A DNA stretch of 64,000 nt from Paraglaciecola sp. L1A13 (GCF_009796745.1 NZ_CP047024.1:3782001-3846000), one strand, 5' to 3'. Shown: positions 36,412 through 45,658, counted from the stretch's first letter. Notes: generated from the letters alone by a model not told the origin. Numbers and translations: made by a program.

Positions 36412-36650
36412 GTATTTCTCCATTTATTTCATTATATTTTTCGATGGCTACTCCGATTCCTCTAACCATCACGCCTAGCATGGCTATGTAGGGATTATTT
36501 AATATTACAGATTGATTAAATAATACGAATTTAGCTCTTTTCAACGCTGGGTTAATATACCTGTAATTTAAAAAAAATATATTGTTTTTGCGTACAACTT
36601 TTGGCTACTACCCTTTAGTTGTAAGCGATACGCGAAACTCTGTTGTTTTT
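36412..36650. other. Non-coding stretch upstream of the small membrane protein
   Basis: Nothing recognisable as a gene is present in this AT-rich stretch. It contains the mscS promoter region on the minus strand (not resolved) and leads into the promoter at 36651-36680. Confidence 0.5.
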
Positions 36651-36680
36651 TTGAACATGCAGTAATCTTGGTGATATACT
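36651..36680 (+). promoter_or_regulatory. Sigma-70 promoter of the 52-residue membrane protein
   Basis: TTGAAC (36651-36656) and TATACT (36675-36680) are separated by 18 bases, both close to consensus. Transcription would start near 36687, leaving a leader of about 44 bases before the start codon. Confidence 0.6.
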
Positions 36681-36730
36681 TGTCAGGTCGACTTATTCGA
36701 CTTGGCATAATATTTTTAAAGGAATTGAAA

Positions 36731-36889
36731 ATGTTGCTACTTGTAGTACTAGCGATGATCGTTGCCGTTCTATTTACTTACTCTCTTTTTAGAGATACGG
36801 GTAAGAACACAAAGTATGCACGCAAGGGAGCTAACGCTATAGCTCAGGCGCCTACAATAGATACTGGTAACGTAGCACAAATAAACTAA
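36731..36889 (+). CDS. Small single-pass membrane protein, 52 residues
   Basis: The ATG at 36731 has AGGA 7 bases upstream and begins MLLLVVLAMIVAVLFTYSLF, one transmembrane helix, followed by a basic stretch (RDTGKNTKYARKGANA) and a short polar tail. The basic residues after the helix suggest an N-out or very short N-terminus with the tail in the cytoplasm. A longer frame to 36668 would begin inside the promoter and is unlikely. A good promoter and terminator frame it as a monocistronic gene. I do not recognise the family. Confidence 0.65.
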   Translation: MLLLVVLAMIVAVLFTYSLFRDTGKNTKYARKGANAIAQAPTIDTGNVAQIN

Positions 36890-36893
36890 ATCA

Positions 36894-36936
36894 AATACTC
36901 GATAGGCCTGAACCCCCTATCGAGTATTGTTATATT
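36894..36936 (+). terminator. Terminator of the small membrane protein gene
   Basis: AATACTCGATAGG and CCTATCGAGTATT form a 13-bp perfect stem with a 9-base loop, followed by GTTATATTTT. It starts five bases after the stop codon. Confidence 0.85.
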
Positions 36937-37023
36937 TTATTAGCCTGCTCTTTGTCACGCTAAAACTTCCCTCATGTAGATATACCTTGATACCATAGTG
37001 CAAATTGTCCAATTATTTGAGCT

Positions 37024-37752
37024 ATGCGAATTTCCAGAATTTACCATCCTGATACCCTCCACTCTGATCAAGAGCTTGAATTAACCCCTGAAGCAAGCAA
37101 TCACGTGGCGAATGTATTGCGCTCGAAAATAGGTCAACCCGTGGTGTTATTTAACGGTGATGGCAACGAGTACAGTGGTGAATTTGTTGATGTTTCAAAG
37201 CGTAAAGTGCGGGTGCAAATAGACGCGAAAATCAGTATTAGTGTTGAATCGCCACTACCTATTCACCTTGGACAAGCTGTGTCTAGAGGCGACAGAATGG
37301 ATTTAGTATTACAGAAATCTGTCGAATTAGGCGTCAGCGAAATTACGCCTCTGCTCACCGAGCGTTGTGGGGTCAAACTGGATGAGCAACGTTGGCAAAA
37401 AAAACACGCGCAATGGCAAAAGATCATAATTGCGGCCTGTGAACAATGTGGTCGTAACGTGCTGCCTATCTTAAATATGCCGACAGAATTTCAAAGTTGG
37501 GTGAATCAATCGACACAGGCGTTACGCTTAACGTTGCATCCTCGAGCCAACAAAAGTTTCCGTCATATCAATGTGGGGAAAGACGGCGTGAGATTATTGA
37601 TCGGCCCTGAAGGTGGTTTTTCAGATCAAGAGATTTACCAAACAGAACAGGGTGGCTTTCAAACCGTGCAACTTGGACCAAGAGTATTGCGCACAGAGAC
37701 GGCTGCAATAACCGCCATTAGTGCCCTACAAGCGATTTACGGAGATTTATAA
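37024..37752 (+). CDS. rsmE: RsmE, 16S rRNA m3U1498 methyltransferase
   Basis: The 242-residue protein has an N-terminal PUA-like domain (SNHVANVLRSKIGQPVVLFNGDG) and a C-terminal SPOUT knot with LLIGPEGGFSDQEI and LGPRVLRTETAAI, both hallmarks of RsmE. QKSVELGVSEITPLLTERC in the middle is also diagnostic. It methylates N3 of U1498 in the decoding centre of 16S rRNA using S-adenosylmethionine. Length matches E. coli (243). Confidence 0.96.
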   Translation: MRISRIYHPDTLHSDQELELTPEASNHVANVLRSKIGQPVVLFNGDGNEYSGEFVDVSKRKVRVQIDAKISISVESPLPIHLGQAVSRGDRMDLVLQKSVELGVSEITPLLTERCGVKLDEQRWQKKHAQWQKIIIAACEQCGRNVLPILNMPTEFQSWVNQSTQALRLTLHPRANKSFRHINVGKDGVRLLIGPEGGFSDQEIYQTEQGGFQTVQLGPRVLRTETAAITAISALQAIYGDL

Positions 37753-37796
37753 AAAGCGCATCAGTATTACCAGAAAATAATGCGTGATAGACGTTG

Positions 37797-37845
37797 AATT
37801 GGCGAGTCGTATGCTTGAGTGACTCGCCAGTTCCCTTATTTTTAT
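37797..37845 (+). terminator. Terminator after rsmE
   Basis: AATTGGCGAGTC and GACTCGCCAGTT pair (one G-U pair) around a 12-base loop, 44 bases after the rsmE stop. The T-rich tail (CCCTTATTTTTAT) is slightly offset, so efficiency is uncertain. Confidence 0.55.
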
Positions 37846-37880
37846 ACCCATCAAACTTACGCATAGAAACGTAAACATTA

Positions 37881-38969
37881 TTAGGCGAAAACTAATTTAT
37901 TATCTTCAACCGTGACGGGGTCCTCAACTGTCATTTGCATATGCTCAAGCCCGCCTATTTCGACTAAAAATGCAGCGAGTTGTGCGTTATTTTCATCATT
38001 TATTTGTTGGTACGTATCGAGCACCCTTTGTTGCTTATATTGATGAAAACTTGAAATAAAACGTTTCTCGCTGATACCGCCCATTGCAAAACTATGCTCA
38101 CCTACGCTACGCGGTATAAATCGCTCTTTAGGGTGCGATCGCCGCCACGCGCTCAACGCTGTCGCCGTACTATTGAGTACCGGCCACTGTTGTTCAAACA
38201 TATCTTTGAGCAAGGGTAGAAGGGTATCAGGGATTTCATCGTGCTCAACGTAATCCGCAGAAGTAACACAAGCCTGATTCATGCGTTCCACCCAAGCTGC
38301 TACATTAGGTGCAATGCGTTTCATCAGATTCCCTGGCGCCGGATCTCGATACAGATGTGCATATAAGGGGCCCATTAATCCAAAATCACCTATGCATGGA
38401 CGTCCCCCCAATAGGTAATCATGATCTGCGAAATGTTTATTCAAATGATGTAACACGGTATTCTCATACCACTTTTCTATCGTTGGGATTGAATGTTCCG
38501 TTATACCCAGAACTGGCACGAAGCCACTAAATTTTTTGGCTAATTTCTTTCCAAAATAAGCGCGTATAAAAGCAGGTGAGTTTGGCGATACCACTCGACC
38601 AAATTCTTGATAGATGAACGGAAAATTATCTTTATTCCACCGATAATGCATCGCGGGGATCACCAACCATTCATCTCCCCACAGGGCAAATAGCTCACTT
38701 ACTAAACGTTGTTTTGCTCCAATTGGCACCACTGAACGTTCACTGTGCAGCATTTCTAAATGGTCGATGATACGCGCAGTGTCTTGCAGATATTCCCCAT
38801 CAGGGGTTTTCACAACAGGAATAAATGCCACACCAGTTTTGGGAAGGATCGTCTTTTTGTACACTCCCACTGTGGATAACACTTCGTTAAAAGGCAGTTG
38901 TTTGTAGCGCAAATAAGCGCGTAATTTCCCCGTGTACAAAGACACTTCAGAGCCATATAAGGTATACAT
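37881..38969 (-). CDS. Glutathione S-transferase-like protein with extended C-terminus
   Basis: From the ATG at 38969 the protein has 362 residues; an in-frame ATG at 38996 is possible and neither has a clear ribosome-binding site. The N-terminal thioredoxin-like GST domain reads MYTLYGSEVSLYTGKLRAYL, then GVAFIPVVKTPDGEYLQDTARIIDHLE. The all-helical domain follows (HDYLLGGRPCIGDFGLMGPLYAHL). About 120 further residues form an unusual extension compared with ordinary GSTs (200-220). The catalytic residue is not obvious; the S in SEVSLYTGK may serve. Substrate unknown. Confidence 0.75.
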   Translation of the reverse strand: MYTLYGSEVSLYTGKLRAYLRYKQLPFNEVLSTVGVYKKTILPKTGVAFIPVVKTPDGEYLQDTARIIDHLEMLHSERSVVPIGAKQRLVSELFALWGDEWLVIPAMHYRWNKDNFPFIYQEFGRVVSPNSPAFIRAYFGKKLAKKFSGFVPVLGITEHSIPTIEKWYENTVLHHLNKHFADHDYLLGGRPCIGDFGLMGPLYAHLYRDPAPGNLMKRIAPNVAAWVERMNQACVTSADYVEHDEIPDTLLPLLKDMFEQQWPVLNSTATALSAWRRSHPKERFIPRSVGEHSFAMGGISEKRFISSFHQYKQQRVLDTYQQINDENNAQLAAFLVEIGGLEHMQMTVEDPVTVEDNKLVFA

Positions 38970-39106
38970 AAAAGGAACGATCCCCAATTGAAACATTAGG
39001 TCTAGACTAATACTCCAGTGGGTAATCGACCATTTTGTTCAATGATACACAAATATAAGCGTATACCAGCAGACCCTACAAGGAATACCATCAATAACAA
39101 TTAACG

Positions 39107-40129
39107 TTAATGCTTACTCACAAATATTTTCAGTGCTTGAAGCATTTCTAGATGTTGTGGATTAGCCTTCGGTACGCTGCAGGGCAAAATTTCTATCACC
39201 TGAGTTTCATCAAAATTGATCTGCGCAATTTGCGCCTTATTGACGACTAAATCTGCATGACATACATCTAAGTCTTCGGGGATCGAAAACAAGGTATTTT
39301 TGCCCTTGTTATACGCTAATAGATCATTCACGCCAACGATGGGAGTTGTAACATCCGCCTCCGAATGTGCGGCAAAAATAGCAAGATCTAATGGCTGATT
39401 TTGCGCCATCAATTCACGTACAGAAAAAATCACATCCGTTAGCTGGAATGCCGAATAGCGCGCCACGCTAGGATATTTATACGGATTAGGGCCGATAGAT
39501 TGATAATCGCCGTCTAACGTTTTAGCTAACCATTTAATTCCCCAAATGTTAGCCATAGTTTCAACACTTGAATCCAATGCCAACGCACCTGAGAACAACA
39601 GTAACCCTTTAGCTCTGTTGGGATTTTCTAGTACATACTGTACTGCTAGTGTACCGCCGGTAGAAAACCCTCCTATATATAGTGTGTCTCCAAATGAAGG
39701 GGCTATAGCAACCATTTTCTGTATATTAGCGTGCCACCTAGCCGCTAGCTTAGGATCCTGCATATCTTGGTCGGCATCTTTTCTGCCGTGGCCAGGTAGA
39801 AGTGCCACCATGACGTTATAACCTTGATCATATAATGCTTGTGCGATAGACGTTAAAAAGAAAGGCGAGTCGCTTAAGCCGTGAAATAATACAAACACTT
39901 TCGGGGTTTTATGACCATGGTGCAAAATAAACGGGGCATTACCTTCATTTTTTAATTGCTTCGAACATACGCGATGCCGATATTCAGATCGCGCTTCACA
40001 ATCTATGATATCTCCCAACTCACTTTGATAGAGTGCATCAAAATTTGCCAAGCCCACTGCAATTGAAGCATTGGCCCCAAAAGAAAAAATTAGAATAGAA
40101 AAAGTTATCAGTAATCGTTTATGTATCAT
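39107..40129 (-). CDS. Secreted alpha/beta hydrolase (lipase/carboxylesterase-like)
   Basis: The 340-residue protein has a signal peptide (LLITFSILIFSFGANA). The hydrolase fold shows VFVLFHGLSDSPFF (oxyanion region), a cap start at ALLPGHGRKDAD, and the nucleophile elbow GGFSTGGTLA (Ser). A catalytic Asp is likely in AAHSEADVTTP and the His in LDVCHADLV. Two cysteines near the N-terminus and one near the C-terminus may form disulfides, fitting a periplasmic location. It resembles monoacylglycerol lipase/esterase-type enzymes; the substrate is unknown. Confidence 0.8.
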   Translation of the reverse strand: MIHKRLLITFSILIFSFGANASIAVGLANFDALYQSELGDIIDCEARSEYRHRVCSKQLKNEGNAPFILHHGHKTPKVFVLFHGLSDSPFFLTSIAQALYDQGYNVMVALLPGHGRKDADQDMQDPKLAARWHANIQKMVAIAPSFGDTLYIGGFSTGGTLAVQYVLENPNRAKGLLLFSGALALDSSVETMANIWGIKWLAKTLDGDYQSIGPNPYKYPSVARYSAFQLTDVIFSVRELMAQNQPLDLAIFAAHSEADVTTPIVGVNDLLAYNKGKNTLFSIPEDLDVCHADLVVNKAQIAQINFDETQVIEILPCSVPKANPQHLEMLQALKIFVSKH

Positions 40130-40230
40130 AGGGTAAGCATCTGCGCTATTTGTGTATGCCCATAATATCTGGCAAAACAGCTGATTGCTATGGACATATG
40201 ATCGTTACAGATTAGTTAACTATCATCCAT

Positions 40231-40259
40231 AAAAAAGGGCTAACACTGTTAGCCCTTTT
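40231..40259 (-). terminator. Terminator of the peroxiredoxin-glutaredoxin gene
   Basis: AAAAGGGCTAAC and GTTAGCCCTTTT form a 12-bp stem with a tight loop, followed on the minus strand by TTATGG after the T run. It lies 22 bases after the stop codon. Confidence 0.85.
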
Positions 40260-40281
40260 GGTATTTTAACGAACGGAAAAA

Positions 40282-41025
40282 TTACTTATTAAGAAATTCT
40301 GCCAAATCATCACTGCCACCGATGTGTTGACCATCGATGAAAACTTGCGGCCATGAATCACGACCAGAGATAGCTTTCATACCCGTAAACGTAATTTCTT
40401 TACCCATCACTAGTTCTTCAAACTCGTAGCCTTTTTCTGTTAACAATGCTTTTGCTTTTGAACAGAATGGGCAGCCAGGCTTGGTGAAAATAGCCGCAGG
40501 TGCAGGTTTACGAGCATCTGGTGCAATGTACGCAAGCATAGTGTCAGCGTCAGAAACTTCAAACGGGTCACCTGGTAAATCTGGTTCGATAAACATTTTG
40601 TCTATCACGCCATCTTTTACCAACATAGAATAGCGCCAGCTGCGCTTACCAAAACCTAAGTCAGCTTTATCAACAAGTAAACCCATACCATCAGTGAATT
40701 CACAGTTACCGTCTGGCAACAAACTAATATTCTGTGCTTCTTGGTCAGCGGCCCAAGCATTCATTACGAATGTATCATTGACTGAAATACAAACGATCTC
40801 ATCAACGCCGTTAGCCTTAAAAACCTTCGCTAATTCGTTATAACGCGGTAAATGTGTTGATGAACAAGTAGGCGTGAAAGCACCCGGCAATGAGAAAACA
40901 ACAACTGTTTTACCGCCGAAAATCTCGTCAGTGGTACGTGTTTGCCATTCGTCATTTACACGTACAGGGAACGTAACGTTAGGAACTTTTTGGCCAGTTT
41001 TATCTGCAAAATTTGGATTAGACAT
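40282..41025 (-). CDS. Peroxiredoxin-glutaredoxin fusion
   Basis: The 247-residue protein joins a Prx5-type peroxiredoxin (residues 1-165; peroxidatic Cys54 in PGAFTPTCSSTHLP) to a glutaredoxin (residues 172-247; dithiol C185-P-F-C188, then QVFIDGQHIGGSDDLAEFL). Such hybrids, known from Haemophilus and other gammaproteobacteria, reduce hydrogen and organic peroxides using glutathione through the fused glutaredoxin. It has its own terminator and is a single gene. In many relatives it belongs to the OxyR regulon; I did not find a clear OxyR site upstream. Confidence 0.94.
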   Translation of the reverse strand: MSNPNFADKTGQKVPNVTFPVRVNDEWQTRTTDEIFGGKTVVVFSLPGAFTPTCSSTHLPRYNELAKVFKANGVDEIVCISVNDTFVMNAWAADQEAQNISLLPDGNCEFTDGMGLLVDKADLGFGKRSWRYSMLVKDGVIDKMFIEPDLPGDPFEVSDADTMLAYIAPDARKPAPAAIFTKPGCPFCSKAKALLTEKGYEFEELVMGKEITFTGMKAISGRDSWPQVFIDGQHIGGSDDLAEFLNK

Positions 41026-41183
41026 AATATCTCCAGTTGTTTAGTGGGTTAATCATTTTTCGATGGAACTAATATAGCGCACGTACTTAAATATAATAAG
41101 TAATTAAAATCTATCAGCTAAATCTATAAAAACGATTAAACATTTTTTACATTAGGGTTTTACTATTTGAATCGAAAAACTGA

Positions 41184-41414
41184 TCAACTTTTAAAAAAGT
41201 CATCACCTTGTTGGCTCAACATTGCCTCGATATCTTCAATATCAGGTAATTGTGACGTTTCAGCATCTTTTGATGATCCACTCGGAATCGTTTTTTGTTC
41301 ATCTGCCCACTCACCTAAATCAATAAGCTGACAGTTTTTGCTGCAAAATGGCCGATATGGGCTACTTTCAGCCCATTCAACACGCTTCTTACATGAAGGA
41401 CAGTCTACTTCCAC
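41184..41414 (-). CDS. yacG: YacG, zinc-binding DNA gyrase inhibitor
   Basis: The start is GTG at 41414, six bases after GAGGAG, giving 76 residues; upstream in-frame ATG codons lie inside zapD and lack support. The sequence carries four cysteines in [10 protein letters not shown] and [18 protein letters not shown], the treble-clef zinc motif of YacG. Known YacG binds GyrB and inhibits gyrase. It lies 28 bases after zapD and is the end of the pilD-coaE-zapD-yacG neighbourhood conserved in gammaproteobacteria. An acidic C-terminal tail is normal. Confidence 0.9.
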   Translation of the reverse strand: MEVDCPSCKKRVEWAESSPYRPFCSKNCQLIDLGEWADEQKTIPSGSSKDAETSQLPDIEDIEAMLSQQGDDFFKS

Positions 41415-41442
41415 CACGTGCTCCTCTTTTAAATTTCTATTC

Positions 41443-42195
41443 CTAACAACATGCCAGCTTACACACGACGTGTTCATCTACCGCCGTGCCACCGTTTACA
41501 TTGGGTGTGAACAACATAAAGCGTATCGCATAACGATATTTATTACCGCTTAACATTGGATAGTACCCTTGGTCTGTCGCGCTAATAACCCGAATCAACT
41601 CGTTTTTGTCGTCTGCTATGCCTTGATAAAATCCTTTAGCCGCTTCCATTGTGTTAAATCGACCCCGTTCACGTAAAAACGCCAAAATAATTTGCAAACC
41701 ACGGTCAATTAAATTGATATCTGACATCCAGCCTTTGATATCGTTTTGAATTTGCTCATGGGGTTGTTGCAACCAATAATGTAGACTCGGCAAATCAAAG
41801 CTACAAGTACCTCCTGGAATGGAGAACCGCTGGCGGATTGCGGCCAAAAAACGGTCGTCTTTTAAATCAGAACCAAATTTTTTGGCACCTTTAAACTCTT
41901 CCCGCAAACGCAAAATCTGTTGCAGTGCAGATTGCAACGCGTCGTTATCTATATTCGGATGTTGAGACCACAAAACCAAGTTTTTCTCATGAGCTTCTAG
42001 GTCTTTTAATACATCAGTACGTAAATCAAGACGCTCAAGTAAATCTAAAAGAGTGAATAAAGACGATAAAAAATGAATGTATTGCCAACTTTCAGTGGCA
42101 TGCTTCACTTGGTTTAATTGTTGAAAAAGTTGCTCAAGACGCAGATAAGTTCTGACTTTTTCGTTGAGCGGAAATTCATAAATTGCTTGGGGCAT
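41443..42195 (-). CDS. zapD: ZapD, FtsZ-associated cell division factor
   Basis: The 250-residue protein matches the DUF1342/ZapD family: [20 protein letters not shown] at the start, [21 protein letters not shown], a basic/turn region [19 protein letters not shown] and the C-terminal beta domain [12 protein letters not shown]. ZapD cross-links FtsZ filaments through the FtsZ C-terminus and stabilises the Z-ring in the cytoplasm. Length matches E. coli (247). It lies between coaE and yacG, as in E. coli. Confidence 0.95.
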   Translation of the reverse strand: MPQAIYEFPLNEKVRTYLRLEQLFQQLNQVKHATESWQYIHFLSSLFTLLDLLERLDLRTDVLKDLEAHEKNLVLWSQHPNIDNDALQSALQQILRLREEFKGAKKFGSDLKDDRFLAAIRQRFSIPGGTCSFDLPSLHYWLQQPHEQIQNDIKGWMSDINLIDRGLQIILAFLRERGRFNTMEAAKGFYQGIADDKNELIRVISATDQGYYPMLSGNKYRYAIRFMLFTPNVNGGTAVDEHVVCKLACC

Positions 42196-42338
42196 TACTC
42201 TCTCAAAGTTATGTGAAAAGTTGGTAAGAAAAAAAGCACAAACAATTAGACAGCAAAAAACACAAATTGTTTATCATTAGATTAGATTTATTGCATCGAC
42301 ACAGCTAAAAAAACGTCATTAATAGCGTTAAATCAAGA

Positions 42339-42947
42339 TTAGCCGAGAGCGGCCGCATATCCAAGATAGCGATGATGAAGGCGACTAACTTGCCCAATCA
42401 GCGCACTTTCATCGCCACTATTATCTATCACGTCATCGGCAACCTCAAGTCGTTGTTCTCGACTCGCTTGTGCGGCCATAATAGAGCGAATTATTTTTTC
42501 ATCAGCATTATCCCGCACCATACTGCGGGCTAATTGCATTTCTTCTGGTATATCTACAATCAGAACACGGTCAACATTTTTGTAACTGCCGTTTTCAATA
42601 AGCAACGGTACACTCAACATACAATACTGGGATGTAGCCGCGATGGTTTGGCGCAACGTTTCTTGTCGTATAAGCGGATGTAATAAATTATTCAGCCATT
42701 CTTTGGCCTGTTCGTCACTAAAAATAATCTGTCGTAAAGCGCGTCTATTAAGGCATTCACCTTTATCTAGAATACTTGTCCCAAACTTTTCGATGATCGC
42801 ACGCAAGCCGTCGCTCCCAGGCGTAACCACATCTCTGGCAACCACGTCGGCATCAATAATATCAACATTTAACTTGGCAAACGCATTAGTTACGGTCGTT
42901 TTACCGCTGCCTATTCCGCCACTGACACCCACAACATATTTACTCAT
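42339..42947 (-). CDS. coaE: Dephospho-CoA kinase
   Basis: The 202-residue P-loop kinase has GVSGGIGSGKTTV at residues 8-20, IDADVVARDVVTPG, then LLIENGSYKNVDRVLIVD and the lid region RDNADEKIIRSIMAAQ. It phosphorylates the 3' hydroxyl of dephospho-CoA in the last step of coenzyme A synthesis. It begins 9 bases after pilD stop and so is probably cotranscribed with the pilus genes, a conserved arrangement. Confidence 0.97.
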   Translation of the reverse strand: MSKYVVGVSGGIGSGKTTVTNAFAKLNVDIIDADVVARDVVTPGSDGLRAIIEKFGTSILDKGECLNRRALRQIIFSDEQAKEWLNNLLHPLIRQETLRQTIAATSQYCMLSVPLLIENGSYKNVDRVLIVDIPEEMQLARSMVRDNADEKIIRSIMAAQASREQRLEVADDVIDNSGDESALIGQVSRLHHRYLGYAAALG

Positions 42948-42956
42948 TATAGCTAC

Positions 42957-43832
42957 TCATAATCTCACCCACTGCCAATATTGTGCCGCAATCCAATCTC
43001 CGTATAACAACGTCAACCAGCCTGCAATGGCTAAATAGGGACCAAACGGTATCGCCTGCCCTTTATCTTTACCTTGCAAAGTTAAAATACAGATGCCGAT
43101 TATCGCGCCTACTAGTGAAGACAGCAGGATCACAATCGGTAAATATTGCCAGCCTATCCACGCTCCAAGCGCGGCAAGTAATTTAAAATCGCCATAACCC
43201 ATTCCCTCTTTACCGGTTAATAGTTTAAATACCCAATAGACCGACCACAAACTCAAGTATCCTGCCGACGCCCCTATAATTGAGTCGGCGCTGGTAACGG
43301 ATGGATTAACAACACTGAATAATAACCCCATCCATAGTAGTGGCAGCGTTAATTGGTCCGGTAATAACATAGTATCAATGTCGATAAAAATTAGGGCTAT
43401 CAATAACCAAGTTAGGAATATCCCAGCTAATGCTGATGTCGAATAACCATAATGCCAAGCAATCCAAACTGAACAAAACGCAGTAAAAAGCTCGACTAAG
43501 GGATAACGAATAGAAATACGATTATGACACTGGCTGCATTTCCCGCGCAGTAGCAACCAGCTTATAACGGGAATGTTTTCCCACGCACGAATTTTATGCT
43601 GGCATTTGGGACAGGTAGAATCGGGTTTGACTAAATTGAATGGGCTCGTTTGGGTAATTTGTTCATCAGGGTTGAAATGAGCTTGAAAATCAGCCTCCCA
43701 ACTGCGTTCCATCATGACAGGTAAGCGGTAGATAACCACATTAAGGAAACTACCGATCATTAGACTGACGATAAAAACGAAACTGAGAAAAAATGCTGGG
43801 GAGTCAGCCATCAGCTGAAGAGTTGCGTGCAT
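42957..43832 (-). CDS. pilD: PilD, type IV prepilin peptidase and N-methyltransferase
   Basis: This 291-residue inner-membrane protein has an N-terminal helix, then a cytoplasmic loop with two CxxC pairs (CPKCQHKIRAWENIP and GKCSQCHNRISIRYP). Further helices bear the catalytic aspartates: FIDIDTMLLPDQLTLP and GYGDFKLLAALGAW (the GxGD motif). It cleaves the leader of type IV pilins after glycine and methylates the new N-terminal Phe; it also processes type II secretion pseudopilins. It lies 105 bases after pilC. Confidence 0.97.
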   Translation of the reverse strand: MHATLQLMADSPAFFLSFVFIVSLMIGSFLNVVIYRLPVMMERSWEADFQAHFNPDEQITQTSPFNLVKPDSTCPKCQHKIRAWENIPVISWLLLRGKCSQCHNRISIRYPLVELFTAFCSVWIAWHYGYSTSALAGIFLTWLLIALIFIDIDTMLLPDQLTLPLLWMGLLFSVVNPSVTSADSIIGASAGYLSLWSVYWVFKLLTGKEGMGYGDFKLLAALGAWIGWQYLPIVILLSSLVGAIIGICILTLQGKDKGQAIPFGPYLAIAGWLTLLYGDWIAAQYWQWVRL

Positions 43833-43937
43833 TACAAAAAGCTTTTATCGGCGATTAAAGGCCGCTAGCTTGCCAGAAAAGTGCAACCGAAACTAGGCCT
43901 TGAAGGGCATTCCCCGAGCAGAATGTTAGGATTAGAT

Positions 43938-45143
43938 TTAAACAACATTGCCCATTTCAAAAATAGGCAAATACATTGCCACGATTAAGCCACCAATAAC
44001 CACACCGAGTACAGCCATGATCATCGGCTCGAGTAAACTAGTCAGCCCATCGACCATATCATCCACTTCTGCCTCGTAAATAGTGGCAATCTTACTGAGC
44101 ATATCATCAACCGCACCAGCTTCTTCCCCAATGGCCACCATTTGCGTCACCATATCGGGAAACACGGCCGTTGCCCTCATCGCCGTATTCATTTGCGTAC
44201 CACCAGCGACCTCTTTCTTAACGAATAAAATTGCGTCGCGAAAGACTGCATTACCTGAGGCACCCGCAGCAGAATCTAATGCCCCGATCAGCGGAACACC
44301 GGCTGCAAAGGTCGTCGCTAAAGTACGACTAAATCTCGCCACCGCAGCTTTTTTTAAGATCAAACCGATAACAGGAATTTTAAGTAGCTTCGCATCGAGG
44401 CTATCTCTTAAACGTTTTGATTTTTTATAACTCTTGCTAAAGACAATGCTGGCTACAACTAGGCCAGCGGCAAGAAACAAACCATAGTCTTGAAAAAAAC
44501 GAGAAATACCCAACACAAACTGAGTAAAGGCGGGTAACTCAGCGCCAAAACTACTAAAAATTTCTTCAAACTGTGGTACTACGAAAATTAACAATATTGT
44601 CGTCACAATAAAAGCGACCACGATGACCGCCACGGGATAAAACATGGCTTTTTTAATTTTCGATTTCAGGGCTTCCGCTTTTTCTTTGTAAGTAGCAATG
44701 CGCTCGTAAATGGTTTCAAGTGCACCGGATTGCTCTCCGGTCGCCACCAAATCACAATACAGGTCATCAAATTGATCAGGATGCTTGCGCAGCGCCACCG
44801 ACAGCGGATTGCCCGCTTTGACTTCATTGCCAATTTCACCCAACATTTTACGAATATTAGGATTGTTATGTCCGCCGGCGATCATATCTATAGTTTGGAT
44901 TAGCGTGACGCCAGCACTGAGCATAGTGGCAATTTGGCGGGAGATAATACTGATATCAACCGCTTTTATTTTTTGTCCACCGAATAACGGTTTAGGGAGT
45001 TTTTTAACTTTCTTAGCCGATACGCCCTGACGACGTAACAGGTTTTTGGCCTCTAATACCGATACCGCACTGATCTCCCCTTTAACGGTTTGACCTTTAC
45101 GATTTGCTCCGCTCCATACAAAGGTAGTGGTGGCTTTTGGCAT
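43938..45143 (-). CDS. pilC: PilC, type IV pilus inner-membrane platform protein
   Basis: The ATG at 45143 begins MPKATTTFVWSGANRKGQTVKGE, the usual PilC N-terminus; the open frame upstream runs into the terminator and is unlikely. The 401-residue protein shows the two T2SSF domains: VDISIISRQIATMLSAGVTLIQTID (first repeat) and RFSRTLATTFAAGVPLIGALD (second). Three or more transmembrane helices follow. PilC couples the assembly ATPases to pilin extraction. The gene normally lies after pilB, but here it follows pilA directly. Confidence 0.95.
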   Translation of the reverse strand: MPKATTTFVWSGANRKGQTVKGEISAVSVLEAKNLLRRQGVSAKKVKKLPKPLFGGQKIKAVDISIISRQIATMLSAGVTLIQTIDMIAGGHNNPNIRKMLGEIGNEVKAGNPLSVALRKHPDQFDDLYCDLVATGEQSGALETIYERIATYKEKAEALKSKIKKAMFYPVAVIVVAFIVTTILLIFVVPQFEEIFSSFGAELPAFTQFVLGISRFFQDYGLFLAAGLVVASIVFSKSYKKSKRLRDSLDAKLLKIPVIGLILKKAAVARFSRTLATTFAAGVPLIGALDSAAGASGNAVFRDAILFVKKEVAGGTQMNTAMRATAVFPDMVTQMVAIGEEAGAVDDMLSKIATIYEAEVDDMVDGLTSLLEPMIMAVLGVVIGGLIVAMYLPIFEMGNVV

Positions 45144-45162
45144 AAGTGGCTGTCTCTTAAAT

Positions 45163-45189
45163 AAAAAAGCCCAGCATAAATAGCTGGGC
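45163..45189 (-). terminator. Terminator between pilA and pilC
   Basis: GCCCAGC-TATTTAT-GCTGGGC on the minus strand is followed by TTTTTT, 22 bases after the pilA stop. It would end most pilA transcripts, giving high pilin and lower PilC/PilD levels, as is common for pilin genes. Confidence 0.85.
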
Positions 45190-45211
45190 AGCATTTGGCT
45201 AAGTTAGCGTA

Positions 45212-45658
45212 TTAACACAAGTTAGCTGCGGTACAACCGCCTGATGTGGCCCAGTTGACAGAGCCGTTCAAAACCGTACCCGTCAGCACATAGGTTTCAT
45301 CAGCGGTAACACCAGATTGTACGTCTGCATTTGGCGTGACTGTAACAACATAACCGTCAGCTTCAGTACCAGAGATAACAACCGTATTGACTAGATCACC
45401 TGAAGCCCAACCGGGCTGATCTGTTATAGTATCGCAGTTAGCGGGAATACCCGTTTGTACGCATATCTCAACCGCTGTTTTCGCAGGGCCGGCAGCCGAG
45501 ACCACTTCACTGAAACCCGCTTTTGCTGTATAGGTTTGATATGCAGGTAATGCAATCATGGCCAAAATACCGATAATGGCAACCACAATCATTAATTCTA
45601 TTAGGGTAAATCCACCTTGTTTTGTTGTCGCTGCTGTATTCGTGTCAGTTGTGTTCAT
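45212..45658 (-). CDS. pilA: PilA, type IVa major pilin
   Basis: The 148-residue prepilin has a 16-residue leader ending in GG and the cleavage/assembly motif G16[21 protein letters not shown], with Glu at mature position 5. A C-terminal pair of cysteines (Cys in GGCTAANLC) delimits the D-region loop; two more cysteines lie in [11 protein letters not shown]. The leader is longer than the 6-7 residues common in type IVa pilins. GGAG precedes the ATG. It would be processed by PilD and polymerised by the pilus machine. Confidence 0.93.
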   Translation of the reverse strand: MNTTDTNTAATTKQGGFTLIELMIVVAIIGILAMIALPAYQTYTAKAGFSEVVSAAGPAKTAVEICVQTGIPANCDTITDQPGWASGDLVNTVVISGTEADGYVVTVTPNADVQSGVTADETYVLTGTVLNGSVNWATSGGCTAANLC

